DNA of 64,000 bases, taken from positions 930,001 to 994,000 of the forward strand of contig JACKCF010000001.1 in the NCBI GenBank assembly GCA_020634165.1, given 5' to 3'. Numbering within the stretch: position 1 is the first letter of the stretch; each line of letters starts with the position of its first letter. Positions 26,170 to 34,156 of the stretch are shown in pieces. This stretch comes from Anaerolineaceae bacterium (GTDB lineage: Bacteria > Chloroflexota > Anaerolineae > Aggregatilineales > Phototrophicaceae). The notes beneath the pieces are model-generated. The model was not told the DNA's origin, ran no database searches, and worked only from the letters and a program-made list of their open reading frames with translations. The translations under genes and the position numbers were made by a program.

Positions 26170-26591
26170 GGTTCCGCTGCCTTCTTTGCTTCTGACCACA
26201 GCGCCAGGCCAGTTGCAATCGCGCCGACCAGCTCCCATATGCCCACGCCCAGGAACCCGCTGGGAGCAATGCCCTTGACGACGGCCAGCGTGAATATGGT
26301 AAACGTCAGCACACGGAACGGGACCGTCCATCTGTAGAAGGTCTTCATGTTATTGAGCGAGGCCAGCACATAGTACACGCCCATATTGACTGATGCCATC
26401 GACGCGGCTGTGATGAACGTCAGCGTATAATCCCCCGTAGCGCGCTCCGTGTGCGGCAATACCTCCATGCTGGTGACACTCAGGACCGTTTCAGGACTGA
26501 GCAGGCCAACCAGCCCAAATACAAAAGCCAGAATGCCGAAGATCAGCATCGTCAGACTGGATGTATTTCTGATGCGCCAATTCGTAAACAT
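26163..26591 (-). CDS. Small four-helix membrane protein of unknown function
   Basis: The 142 residues have about four membrane segments: 'LTMLIFGILAFVFGLVGLL', 'YTLTFITAASMASVNMGVYYVLA', 'VPFRVLTFTIFTLAVV' and 'GVGIWELVGAIATGLAL'. The layout resembles small DoxX- or DUF4345-like bacterial membrane proteins, but I cannot name the family firmly. The start at 26591 is chosen because AGGGGAAACG directly precedes that ATG. A longer in-frame reading from 26705 adds 38 residues with no ribosome site. It is a single gene converging on the aldolase. Confidence 0.75.
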   Translation of the reverse strand: MFTNWRIRNTSSLTMLIFGILAFVFGLVGLLSPETVLSVTSMEVLPHTERATGDYTLTFITAASMASVNMGVYYVLASLNNMKTFYRWTVPFRVLTFTIFTLAVVKGIAPSGFLGVGIWELVGAIATGLALWSEAKKAAEPK

Positions 26592-26813
26592 CGTTTCCCC
26601 TAAAGTATGCAGTGCCCGGTGGCTCAACATGCCAGATATTACTGCAATATCGACAATATCGCTGGTCACTGTGCAATTAGGTTTGGCGTCCTGCGGGATT
26701 TGCAAAAGGCTATGCTAGAGGCATCAAAATATGCGTGTGGCTTAACCTGAGGATTGCTTATGTCATCTGTGTAAGATGGAAGGTAAATCACGGGTTCTAC
26801 AAAGAGGATAATG

Positions 26814-26885
26814 TGGGCCCACTAGGATTCGAACCTAGAACCGAGCGGTTATGAGCCGCGTGCTCTGCCGTTGAGCTATAGGCCC
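26814..26885 (-). tRNA. tRNA-Met (CAT anticodon)
   Basis: The minus-strand cloverleaf has acceptor GGGCCTA/TGGGCCC, D arm AGCTC...GAGC, anticodon loop CTCATAA (anticodon CAT) and T arm with GGTTCGAATCC. The G1:C72 pair argues against the initiator tRNA, so elongator Met or an Ile tRNA with lysidine are the options. CCA is not encoded. It is one of three leftward tRNAs in a row. Confidence 0.93.
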
Positions 26886-26926
26886 GTTTCATTCGAGGTG
26901 GTGCTTATTGGAAATAGGCTCTCCAA

Positions 26927-26997
26927 AGCGGGTAACGAGATTCGAACTCGTACTGAGACCTTGGAAGGGTCGCGTGCTACCATTACACCATACCCGC
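26927..26997 (-). tRNA. tRNA-Gly (TCC anticodon)
   Basis: Acceptor GCGGGTA/TACCCGC, D arm with GTGTAATGGTAGCAC, anticodon loop CTTCCAA (anticodon TCC), T arm GAGTTCGAATCTC, discriminator T. No encoded CCA. Confidence 0.95.
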
Positions 26998-27002
26998 GAG
27001 AG

Positions 27003-27075
27003 TCGGGGAGGCCGGATTTGAACCGACGATCTCTGCTTCCCAAAAGCAGCGCGATGCCAACTTCGCTACTCCCCG
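27003..27075 (-). tRNA. tRNA-Pro (TGG anticodon)
   Basis: Acceptor CGGGGAG/CTCCCCG, anticodon stem CTGCT/AGCAG around TTTGGGA (anticodon TGG), T loop GTTCAAATC, discriminator A. It is the first tRNA of the leftward cluster. Confidence 0.95.
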
Positions 27076-27173
27076 AACACTCTGCGATAATACCATTACT
27101 CTTTTCGCAAGTCTAGCCAGTTTTGTTCGAGTGCGTACCCAAATTACTCGCTAGCGATATTGACGACAAATAC

Positions 27174-28079
27174 CTACTCGTCATCATCCTCGCCAAACAT
27201 CGTCAACCATTCATCGATCTCATCCCTTGAAAGATGCGGATCACCTTTACGGTGTAAGTCACTCTTGCGCTTTTTTTTCTTGGGCTTGATTTCATCAACA
27301 GGATTCTTGGGCGTTTCCGACAAATCTTTCAAAGTACGCTTGTAGCTGCCATAAGTCCGGTTCCACAGGCTAAGGTCCTCATCTTCCAGCTTATACTCAG
27401 GATGTTCCTCTGGACTGCGCCGCGCATACTTGCCCATGTTCTGCGGCGCTTGATGCTTAGGCTTTCGTGTCGGTGGCGTTTCCGGTTCATTGGCCTCTTC
27501 GGCTGACTGCGTAGGCTGAGGAGGTGACGCAGGCGTCTCAGGAACATCTGCCGGGTTGTTTTGTGCTGGCTTTGGTGGAACAGCCTTATTGAGATAGGTT
27601 GATTTGGTATAGTCAGGCGCGTCATCCCCGAACACATCCAGCCATTCGCTGACTTCCTTTGGCGACACGTAGGCATTGGTGGCTGTATCAGCCCCCGGCC
27701 TCTGCGGACGTGCCAGTAGCTGCGCAAAATCGACGCTGCGCATGCCCTTAAGACCATGCAGTTCAGCCGCATCGAGCACTTCGCGGTCCGATGAGACCAC
27801 CGTCCAGCCTTTGCGGTCCTGTGTCTCGCGAATGCGCTCCATGATGATGCGATCCGCATTCGTCGCTGCTGCCGAAGCAAAAACGACCGTGACATGCGAA
27901 GACGACAGCCGCGACGCACCACCAGGCAGCCCGTGATCGAAGATGACCACACATTTTTTGCGCGTGCGGGCGGCAAATCCCTTGAGCTTGATGACGAGTT
28001 TGGCTTCATCATTTGGGTCATCAAGCTCGATGTCTTTAAGGTAGGAGATGAGATTGTGTCCGTCGATTAGATAGGGCAT
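27174..28079 (-). CDS. NYN (YacP-like) domain protein with duplicated acidic C-terminal motif
   Basis: The 301 residues begin with a NYN/PIN-like nuclease fold of the YacP type: 'MPYLIDGHNLISYL' (conserved Asp and Asn), 'CVVIFDHGLPGGAS', 'VVFASAAATNADRIIMERI' and 'GWTVVSSDREVLDAA' (the second acidic patch), up to about residue 128. The rest is a Pro/Glu/Lys-rich disordered tail. A motif of about 18 residues occurs twice, around 137-154 ('SEWLDVFGDD') and at the very C-terminus, 283-300 ('DEWLTMFGEDD'). YacP (Rae1) is a ribosome-associated mRNA endonuclease in Firmicutes; a role in RNA turnover is inferred. It lies just downstream of no other gene and runs toward the tRNA cluster. Confidence 0.85.
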   Translation of the reverse strand: MPYLIDGHNLISYLKDIELDDPNDEAKLVIKLKGFAARTRKKCVVIFDHGLPGGASRLSSSHVTVVFASAAATNADRIIMERIRETQDRKGWTVVSSDREVLDAAELHGLKGMRSVDFAQLLARPQRPGADTATNAYVSPKEVSEWLDVFGDDAPDYTKSTYLNKAVPPKPAQNNPADVPETPASPPQPTQSAEEANEPETPPTRKPKHQAPQNMGKYARRSPEEHPEYKLEDEDLSLWNRTYGSYKRTLKDLSETPKNPVDEIKPKKKKRKSDLHRKGDPHLSRDEIDEWLTMFGEDDDE

Positions 28080-28229
28080 GAGATTAGGCGAGTTCCTAAA
28101 TACGGATTGGCTTGGAAATTGATGATCTAGGGTAACATATTAGCCTGACTCCATGACAGTCCTATGATGCTGTTTTAATGATGCCTGTGCGACCTGCGAT
28201 AAACGGAGGTACACAGGTGGGTTATCCCG

Positions 28230-28258
28230 TTGCTGAGGTGTAGGGCCTGTGCTATAGT
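28230..28258 (+). promoter_or_regulatory. Promoter candidate for the LysM protein
   Basis: TTGCTG (28230-28235), 17-nt spacer, TATAGT (28253-28258). The remaining divergent spacer from 28080 to 28377 holds nothing else that I recognise. Confidence 0.45.
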
Positions 28259-28377
28259 CAAACCCATTGATATTTTGCATTTTCATTGTTGAGGCGGCCA
28301 TTTTTTGGCCGAATAGATGAGAGTGATTTTGGCGCGTTCATATCAGCATGGACGCAGTACGCAGAAGGGCTAGGGAT

Positions 28378-29406
28378 ATGTCGGCTCGATCTATCGTTCC
28401 ATTGTTATTGGTCGTGATCGTCTTGGCGGTCGTCGGGACGCTGTTCGCGATCACCCAGTTAGGCTACAGCATCGTCCAGACGGAAAGCGATACTGGGGAC
28501 CCCCGCCAGGTATTGGTCACGGTTGAAGTGCTGATTACAGCGACCCGTGACCCGAATGCCACCCAGGAAGTCATGATCGTGACCGCTACACCGGATCGCA
28601 CACAGCTAGCTGTGCCCGATGTTGTGCTGACCGATAGCGCCAATGTGGCGTCAGCGCCGACCGTTGACCCCAATGACCTTGATGCCCAGGGCCTGACTGC
28701 CCAAAGCGCTGAAGGTGAATCCCAGTCCCTGCCAGAGAACTGCCTGATTCATGTGGTGGAATCCGGCGATACCGTCTACTTCGTGGCTGAAGAATACGAT
28801 GTTGACTACTTCCTCATGCTCGAAGTGAATAATTTGCAGGAAGATACCCTGCTGAATATCGGTGACGAACTGATTGTGCCGTTGGAAGGCTGCGATGCGG
28901 GTGCGATTCCCACGTCACCGCCGGAGCCAACAGCTACACCCAATGATGATGAAGCTACCGAAACAGCAACAGCGGGTGTCGCCGCTACTGAAACTCAGAT
29001 TGCGTTGGCGTCACCGACGTCAGGGCCAACGGCAACGCCGAGCGTTACACCGACGATCACCTTGGTTCCGACAGCCACCAATGCCCAGATCGAAGTAACG
29101 GGCATTCAGTCAGCGGGCGATGTCACAGCAGAAGGTGTTGTCCTGCGTAATGTCGGCAATACCGTCGATCTGACGGGCTGGACGCTCAGTGACTTCGATG
29201 GCAATGAATTTACCTTCCCGGAACTGCTTTTCTTCTCGGAAACGACCATTTCGGTGTTTACGCGCACCGGCCAGAATACGCCCATCTCGCTCTTCTGGGG
29301 ATTAGATGAACCTGTCTGGAATGATGGCGATGTTCTGACGCTGACCGATTCTGATGGCGATGTGCAGGCGACGTTGCGCGTAGGATCATCCATCGACCTG
29401 CAATAA
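28378..29406 (+). CDS. Membrane-anchored LysM and lamin-tail-domain surface protein
   Basis: This protein of about 342 residues has an N-terminal membrane anchor ('IVPLLLVVIVLAVVGTLFAI'). A low-complexity Ala/Asp/Thr stretch is followed by a LysM repeat ('HVVESGDTVYFVAEEYDVDYFLMLEVNN...DELIVPLEG', about 124-170) that should bind peptidoglycan or chitin-like glycan, a Thr/Pro linker, and a C-terminal lamin-tail (LTD) Ig-like domain ('GVVLRNVGNTVDLTGWTLSDFDGNEFTFP'). LTD domains occur in bacterial surface and nuclease-associated proteins. The ATG at 28378 follows AAGGG by 8 nt. An ATG at 28348 would add ten charged residues before the anchor. The gene ends at a very strong terminator. Confidence 0.85.
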   Translation: MSARSIVPLLLVVIVLAVVGTLFAITQLGYSIVQTESDTGDPRQVLVTVEVLITATRDPNATQEVMIVTATPDRTQLAVPDVVLTDSANVASAPTVDPNDLDAQGLTAQSAEGESQSLPENCLIHVVESGDTVYFVAEEYDVDYFLMLEVNNLQEDTLLNIGDELIVPLEGCDAGAIPTSPPEPTATPNDDEATETATAGVAATETQIALASPTSGPTATPSVTPTITLVPTATNAQIEVTGIQSAGDVTAEGVVLRNVGNTVDLTGWTLSDFDGNEFTFPELLFFSETTISVFTRTGQNTPISLFWGLDEPVWNDGDVLTLTDSDGDVQATLRVGSSIDLQ

Positions 29407-29424
29407 TCGAATCCACACAAGTAC

Positions 29425-29464
29425 AAAAAAAGAACGCTCCTCATTGCAGGAGCGTTCTTTTTTT
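29425..29464. terminator. Strong bidirectional terminator
   Basis: A perfect 17-bp stem (core AGAACGCTCCT/AGGAGCGTTCT) with a 6-nt loop has A7 on the left arm and T7 on the right. It separates the LysM gene from the convergent response-regulator gene. Confidence 0.93.
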
Positions 29465-29482
29465 GTTTGTCAGATTGTTGGC

Positions 29483-29884
29483 TCAGGAATTGATCTTGAG
29501 AACACGTTTGGCCATCTGCTGCAATTGGCGGATGTCCACTGGTTTGACCAGCAGATAATCATTGTCGCCCAGTTCACGACGCATGGCATCGGCCATGACG
29601 TTATTGGCTGTCGAAATGATCACTGGCGTATCGGCGAATGCACCTTTTGCGCGCAGATGGCGCAGAATGTAGTGCCCTGAAACATGCGGTAAATTCAAAT
29701 CCAGCACGATGATGTCTGGTGAAATAGTATCCAAATCCTGGATAGCACTCTGACCGTCGCGTGAGACTTGCGTATTGAAACCTGCGACCTGTAGCGCTTC
29801 TTCGTACAGGCTGGAAATGCCATCGTTGTCTTCAATAATCAGAGCTAAGGGTGGGTTCATGGTGATTTGGCTCATTGGCTGCAT
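29483..29884 (-). CDS. Single-domain response regulator (CheY-like receiver)
   Basis: The 133 residues are almost exactly one receiver domain: acidic pocket 'IIEDND', phosphoacceptor Asp in 'DIIVLDLNLP', the switch Ser in 'VIISTANN' and the conserved Lys in 'LLVKPVD'. There is no output domain, so it would act by protein-protein contact or as a phosphate sink. No histidine kinase is encoded in the window. Three in-frame ATGs compete (29884, 29875, 29860); 29884 has an AGGT site at proper distance, while 29860 gives the shortest lead before the fold. Confidence 0.9.
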   Translation of the reverse strand: MQPMSQITMNPPLALIIEDNDGISSLYEEALQVAGFNTQVSRDGQSAIQDLDTISPDIIVLDLNLPHVSGHYILRHLRAKGAFADTPVIISTANNVMADAMRRELGDNDYLLVKPVDIRQLQQMAKRVLKINS

Positions 29885-30181
29885 GAGTACCTGATTGATC
29901 TATGCTGCATAATGCACACATCATAACACACTATTACTTTGTTGAAGCACAAAGTTATCATAAATTATAACGCATTATAACAATTATCCGTTTTTCCACT
30001 GAAGTTTTATAGTTTTTGACGAAGATTTTGTTACATTCTTAGCCGCATTTACCGCTCGACAATTGATGAGAATCGTATAGACAAGCTCTAATTTGACAAA
30101 CGTCCACACTATATGTGAAAATATGCACAAATAAGATTTGTCATACTCTCAAGCTCAAATAGTCGTTGGCAGGCAAACCAC
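29885..30181. other. A/T-rich divergent intergenic region
   Basis: About 300 bp lie between the receiver gene and the DUF1992 gene, clearly more A/T-rich than surrounding coding sequence. TTGACG (30016) and TTGACA (30093) hexamers occur, but I found no well-spaced -10 for either. No RNA gene recognised. Confidence 0.4.
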
Positions 30182-30673
30182 ATGAGCGACCGTGATCGTA
30201 TGAAACGCTGGGAATCGTTTATCGATGAGCAGGTTAAGCGCGCCATTGGCGATGGCGATATGCAGCACTTGCCCGGGGCTGGCATGCCTCTTAATCTGGA
30301 TGCCAATGATCTGAATGTCCCGGAAGACCTCCGCATTGCCTATAAAATGATGAAAGACAACGATGTCGCTCCCGAATGGATCATGACCGGGCAGGAGTTG
30401 TACGCCGACAAAGAGTGTATTGAACGTCGCTTGCAGGCATTTGCCAAAAGCTACAAAGATCGGCTGGCAGAGGCGGATCGTGTCGCGAGCTTTATCCTCA
30501 TGCGCGAAGCTGATGAACGCTGGCAAACCGCCTGCGACCGCATTCGTAAAGAAGTCGATGATTACAACAAGAAGGTGCTCAACTTCAATATATCTGTGCC
30601 GCCACAGATCAATCAGCGTATTCCCTTGAATGCTGACGTACTCATTCGCAAAGCTTTGGATACCGCGCAGTAG
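30182..30673 (+). CDS. DUF1992 (DnaJ-subfamily-C member 28-like conserved domain) protein
   Basis: This 163-residue protein shows the DUF1992 signature 'RWESFIDEQVKRAIGDGDMQHLPGAGMPLNLD', then 'VPEDLRIAYKMMKDNDVAPEWI', and a helical C-terminal half rich in charged residues. No J-domain or membrane segment is present. The family is widespread and its biochemical role is unknown; animal homologues are fused to a J domain, suggesting a chaperone-linked function. It is a stand-alone gene convergent with the lipase-like hydrolase (7-bp gap). Confidence 0.88.
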   Translation: MSDRDRMKRWESFIDEQVKRAIGDGDMQHLPGAGMPLNLDANDLNVPEDLRIAYKMMKDNDVAPEWIMTGQELYADKECIERRLQAFAKSYKDRLAEADRVASFILMREADERWQTACDRIRKEVDDYNKKVLNFNISVPPQINQRIPLNADVLIRKALDTAQ

Positions 30674-30680
30674 GCTAAAC

Positions 30681-31889
30681 CTACTGTTCGGGACAGTTAG
30701 AGCTGGATGGACGTCCGGCAAGCCGATCATTGAACCAGCCGATGGTATACAATGCGGATTGGTCAGCGGCATCGTGCTCGATGTCCGGCATACGTACCAA
30801 CTGCACATCTTCGCCATCGGCACAGCGCTGCTCATAAGCGCCTATACTGCCATCAATCGGGATCAGCGTATCAGCGGTCCCGTGCGTAATCAGCAAGGGC
30901 ACATTGATCGGGCCAGCGGGTGTATTTTCTTCTAGCAATGCAGTCATTGCATCATTCGCAAAAATATCTTGCGTCAGATACTCTTCCGGTGTTGGCAGTT
31001 TGCCCTGTAGTAAGAGCGCTGCCGGGGTCGTCAGGCAGGTACGGGCCAACTCATCAAACTTGTCGCGGAGTTCAGGTCGAATCAGTTCGTCCAGATTGAT
31101 GTCGTCAAAATAGTTCGACCAGGCAGAGATAGCAAAGGTAATGACAATTGAACCGGTGTAGGTGTTCATACCATTTTTTAGAATGCCTTCGAGGTCAATG
31201 GCCGGCGCGGACGCGGCGGCTGCAACCAGCTCCAGTTCAGGTGCATAGTCACTGGCCGCGATGGCCGTCCACAGGGAGGTATGCCCACCCTGGGAGCGCC
31301 CCCACACAACAAACTGATTGCTGGCATTAAGGTCCATATTCTCAACAGCGCGCACAGAATCCAGCACAGAGTCGGCGGCAATTTGTGCGATCAGGTACGG
31401 ATGGATGCCCTCGGTCCCACGACCAGGGTAGTCCGTCGCGACGACAATATAGCCTTCTTCAATGAAAGTATCGATTTCTGGAATGCCTGAGAAGGGGTTC
31501 GGCGTATGGCTGATAGCACATTCGGGCATATTGCCAATGGTCCCCTGGGCAAAAGCGAGTACGGGTCGGGGCGTATCGCTGGCTTCAATCGGCGCGGCGA
31601 CCACACCGCTGACAGCAATGGGTTGCCCATCCAGCCCCACCGAGGAATACATGATACGCCAGCCACGCGCATTCTTCGGCAGGTTTTGTGTGATTTCTTC
31701 CGTGCGGATAATCGTTCCAGGTTGGTCAGCCGCACCCTGTGGAATGACATCGGGCAGTGCATAGAACTCGGAAGGGGTTCTTGGGGTAACCAGTCGGTAA
31801 ATGCCGAACCCTACCAGCAGCACAATGGCGATCAGCAGCATCGCGAATAGCGGCCACCGCCGTTTGATAAAACGCCCGATTCGTTTCAT
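30681..31889 (-). CDS. Membrane-anchored alpha/beta hydrolase, secretory-lipase-like
   Basis: This protein of about 402 residues has an N-terminal Arg/Lys-rich start and one membrane anchor ('WPLFAMLLIAIVLLVGFGIYRL'), followed by an extracytoplasmic hydrolase. The nucleophile elbow is 'VVWGRSQGGHTSLW' (GxSxG with Ser). A late 'LLITHGTADTLIPI' gives the catalytic Asp and 'MPDIEHDAADQ' the His. The early 'IVVATDYPGRGTEG' and 'PVLAFAQGTIGNMPECA' blocks match the LIP/secretory lipase family of esterases. The substrate is probably a lipid ester or acylated glycan. ATG 31889 follows AAGGGGG; a longer reading from 31949 adds 20 residues without support. Confidence 0.85.
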   Translation of the reverse strand: MKRIGRFIKRRWPLFAMLLIAIVLLVGFGIYRLVTPRTPSEFYALPDVIPQGAADQPGTIIRTEEITQNLPKNARGWRIMYSSVGLDGQPIAVSGVVAAPIEASDTPRPVLAFAQGTIGNMPECAISHTPNPFSGIPEIDTFIEEGYIVVATDYPGRGTEGIHPYLIAQIAADSVLDSVRAVENMDLNASNQFVVWGRSQGGHTSLWTAIAASDYAPELELVAAAASAPAIDLEGILKNGMNTYTGSIVITFAISAWSNYFDDINLDELIRPELRDKFDELARTCLTTPAALLLQGKLPTPEEYLTQDIFANDAMTALLEENTPAGPINVPLLITHGTADTLIPIDGSIGAYEQRCADGEDVQLVRMPDIEHDAADQSALYTIGWFNDRLAGRPSSSNCPEQ

Positions 31890-32006
31890 TGACCTTGCCC
31901 CCTTGATATATACATGTTGACTATGACATATCCATCCCAGGATACACAAGGGGCGCGCATGATGAATTGATGAATATTGTAGTTTTGCGACGGGGCTATA
32001 AAAACA

Positions 32007-32034
32007 AAACCTTCCCTCATACAGGCAAGGTTTT
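32007..32034 (-). terminator. Terminator after tatA
   Basis: An 8-bp stem AAAACCTT/AAGGTTTT with a 12-nt loop. On the minus strand it is followed by a T-rich run. It lies about 70 bp beyond the tatA stop. Confidence 0.7.
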
Positions 32035-32100
32035 AGATTGTCCTCAGCGGATAAAGCGTTGGACCAATTTAATTTTCAGATGGGGAAAGTAGGCTGGCGC

Positions 32101-32304
32101 TTATTCGGAAGCCTTCAAACGCGAGCTGGCGTTTTCCTCAGCAATTTCGTCGTTCTTGGGTTTCTCTTCCGCACTGCGGATGCCTTCGCGGAAGTTGCCA
32201 ACGGCCTGGCCCAGTTCACCGCCGATGCGTGCCACACGACCGACGCCAAACAGAATAACAACGATTGCAAGGATGATGAGCAATTCAGTTGGACCGAGGT
32301 TCAT
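32101..32304 (-). CDS. tatA: Sec-independent translocase subunit TatA/TatE
   Basis: This 67-residue protein has the whole TatA plan: a short N-out segment, one membrane helix ('ELLIILAIVVILFGVGRV'), the 'FG' hinge, an amphipathic helix ('RIGGELGQAVGNFREGI') and an acidic tail. It forms the protein-conducting assembly for folded twin-arginine substrates. ATG 32304 is preceded by AAGGG. A longer in-frame reading from 32457 adds 51 residues with no ribosome site and would misplace the helix. No tatB or tatC is nearby, so the other subunits are elsewhere. Confidence 0.9.
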   Translation of the reverse strand: MNLGPTELLIILAIVVILFGVGRVARIGGELGQAVGNFREGIRSAEEKPKNDEIAEENASSRLKASE

Positions 32305-32467
32305 AAAAGATCCCTTCTTAAATAGCCTATGTTCATTATTATAACACTGTTCCCACAGATAGTTATCCGCAGAATATAACGCAGATGTAACGCTTTGGTA
32401 AAAACCTATAGGATTTTGCCTCATTTTCTCATTTTTGTCACTTACAAAAGAGAACATCCTGGCCGTG

Positions 32468-32495
32468 TTGTCAGTTGCCGCCGCCCCCCGATAAT
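32468..32495 (+). promoter_or_regulatory. Promoter candidate for dnaX
   Basis: TTGTCA (32468-32473), 16-nt spacer, GATAAT (32490-32495). Both hexamers differ from consensus at one position. Transcription would start near 32502, about 28 nt before the GTG start codon. Confidence 0.6.
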
Positions 32496-32530
32496 GCTAG
32501 ACTGACAGACGAGATAGAGGAGTGCCCCCT

Positions 32531-34114
32531 GTGCCAGAACAAGCCCTTTATTTGAAGTATCGTCCACTCACATTTGAAGATGTCGTCGGTCAGGAACACG
32601 TCAACCGGACGCTGCGTAACTCGCTGAAGACCGGACGTATTCGTCATGCCTATTTGTTCAGCGGGCCGCGCGGAACGGGCAAGACGACCAGCGCCCGTTT
32701 GCTGGCAAAGGCTGTCAACTGCCAGAACGAAGACCCTGGCGTTCGCCCCTGCAACGAGTGCGATCACTGTCTGGCTGTCAATGAGGGCCGCTATCTGGAT
32801 TTGATCGAAATTGATGCGGCGTCCCATACCGGCGTCGATGATGTGCGCGAACTGCGCGACCGCATTGCATTCTCTCCGGCAGAGGGCAAATACAAGGTCT
32901 ACATCATAGACGAAGTCCATCGCTTCAGTGGCAATGCCTTCGATGCCTTGCTGAAAACGCTGGAAGAGCCGCCCGACCATGCCATTTTCATCCTGGCAAC
33001 GACAGAAATTGATAAAGTTCCGGCGACGATTAAAAGTCGCTGCCTGCCGTTTGAGTTCCGACGCTTTACCATGAAAGAAGTCGTTGATCGCCTCTCGCTA
33101 ATCGTCGAAAACGAGGGCCTCAAGGTCGAGCGCGAAGCCCTGGAACTGATCGCCCGCGAGGGCACAGGCATCATGCGCGATAGTATCAGCCTGCTCGACC
33201 AGATCGTGGCGGACCCCGACGAGGTCATCACCCTGGAATTGACGCAGCGCATTCTGGGCACCGCCAGCGCCCGCGCTGTTCGTGACCTGATGGTCGCCCT
33301 CATCGAACAGGATGTTGCACGCGGCCTGCATATTATCAATGGCGCGATTGACAGCGGCAGCGATCCCAAGCAGTTTGGCAAGCAGGTGGTTGAACATCTG
33401 CGCTCGATCATGTTGGCGCAAACCGCCTCAGCCGATCTGCTGGAAGCTTCCGCCGATGATCGCCAGATGTTTGCACAGCAGGCCGCCTCGATTGACCGCA
33501 GTGCCTTGCTCCGTGCGATTCGTGCCTTCAACGATGCCGTTAATGGCGATGTCGGCGGTTGGCAGCCCCAGCTCAGTCTGGAATTGGCTTACATTGAGAG
33601 CTTGCAGGCGCCTGTTGAACCGATGGTGCCGATGTCTGCGCCTGTTGCCCAACAGCAGCGGCCCGCATCTGCCCAACCAGCCCAGGAATCCGGCCCGGCC
33701 TATGTGCCCCCGGAACCCACCCAGCCCGGTGCACCGCCTGTTATTCCGGCTTCCGAGGTGCGCTCCAATTGGGTCAAGGCCCAGCGGCTGATCTTTCAAC
33801 ATGCGCCCCAGGCCGGGGAGCAAGTCGCCAATCTGCCTAATCTGATGGAGCATGTTCAGGTCCAGTCAGTGGAAGGCAACTTTGTGGTGCTGGCCGCCAG
33901 CAACCGCTTCTATCTTGAAAAACTCCGCGACCAGACCCGCACCAACTGGATTCAGCGGGCGCTCTCGCGCGTCAATGGCATCGAACTCCTGGTGCGCTAC
34001 GTCCTGGCTGATGACGCCAACCGCGAACCGTCACCTTCGCCGGACCTGGACGATGACCCGCTGGTGGACTTCGCCGTTAACGAACTCGGTGGCACCATTC
34101 AGGAAGATGAATAA
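32531..34114 (+). CDS. dnaX: DNA polymerase III subunit gamma/tau
   Basis: This protein of about 527 residues is the clamp-loader ATPase that loads the sliding clamp. It has 'LYLKYRPLTFEDVVGQEHV', Walker A 'FSGPRGTGKTTSARLLAKAVNC', the Cys zinc cluster ending in 'CNECDHC', Walker B 'VYIIDEVHRFSGNAFDALLKTLEEPP', sensor 1 'FILATTEIDKVPATIKSRC' and domain III up to about 360. A Pro/Gln linker then leads to a short tau-like C-terminus. GTG 32531 lies 8 nt after GAGGAG. A GTG at 32522 overlaps that ribosome site and is less likely. I saw no A-run slippery site that would make a separate gamma form. It starts a rightward operon with mtnA and ybaB. Confidence 0.95.
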   Translation: MPEQALYLKYRPLTFEDVVGQEHVNRTLRNSLKTGRIRHAYLFSGPRGTGKTTSARLLAKAVNCQNEDPGVRPCNECDHCLAVNEGRYLDLIEIDAASHTGVDDVRELRDRIAFSPAEGKYKVYIIDEVHRFSGNAFDALLKTLEEPPDHAIFILATTEIDKVPATIKSRCLPFEFRRFTMKEVVDRLSLIVENEGLKVEREALELIAREGTGIMRDSISLLDQIVADPDEVITLELTQRILGTASARAVRDLMVALIEQDVARGLHIINGAIDSGSDPKQFGKQVVEHLRSIMLAQTASADLLEASADDRQMFAQQAASIDRSALLRAIRAFNDAVNGDVGGWQPQLSLELAYIESLQAPVEPMVPMSAPVAQQQRPASAQPAQESGPAYVPPEPTQPGAPPVIPASEVRSNWVKAQRLIFQHAPQAGEQVANLPNLMEHVQVQSVEGNFVVLAASNRFYLEKLRDQTRTNWIQRALSRVNGIELLVRYVLADDANREPSPSPDLDDDPLVDFAVNELGGTIQEDE

Positions 34115-34156
34115 GTCGCTGCGGCTTTATCGAACCCAACAGAAAGGCCCCGTGCG

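Noticed and set aside
32305..32457. N-terminal extension of TatA
   Set aside because: Adds 51 residues before a perfect TatA N-terminus, lacks a ribosome site and would bury the membrane helix.
32311..32530. Signal recognition particle RNA upstream of dnaX, as in some bacteria
   Set aside because: The conserved GGAAGCAGC-type apical motif is absent from the region.
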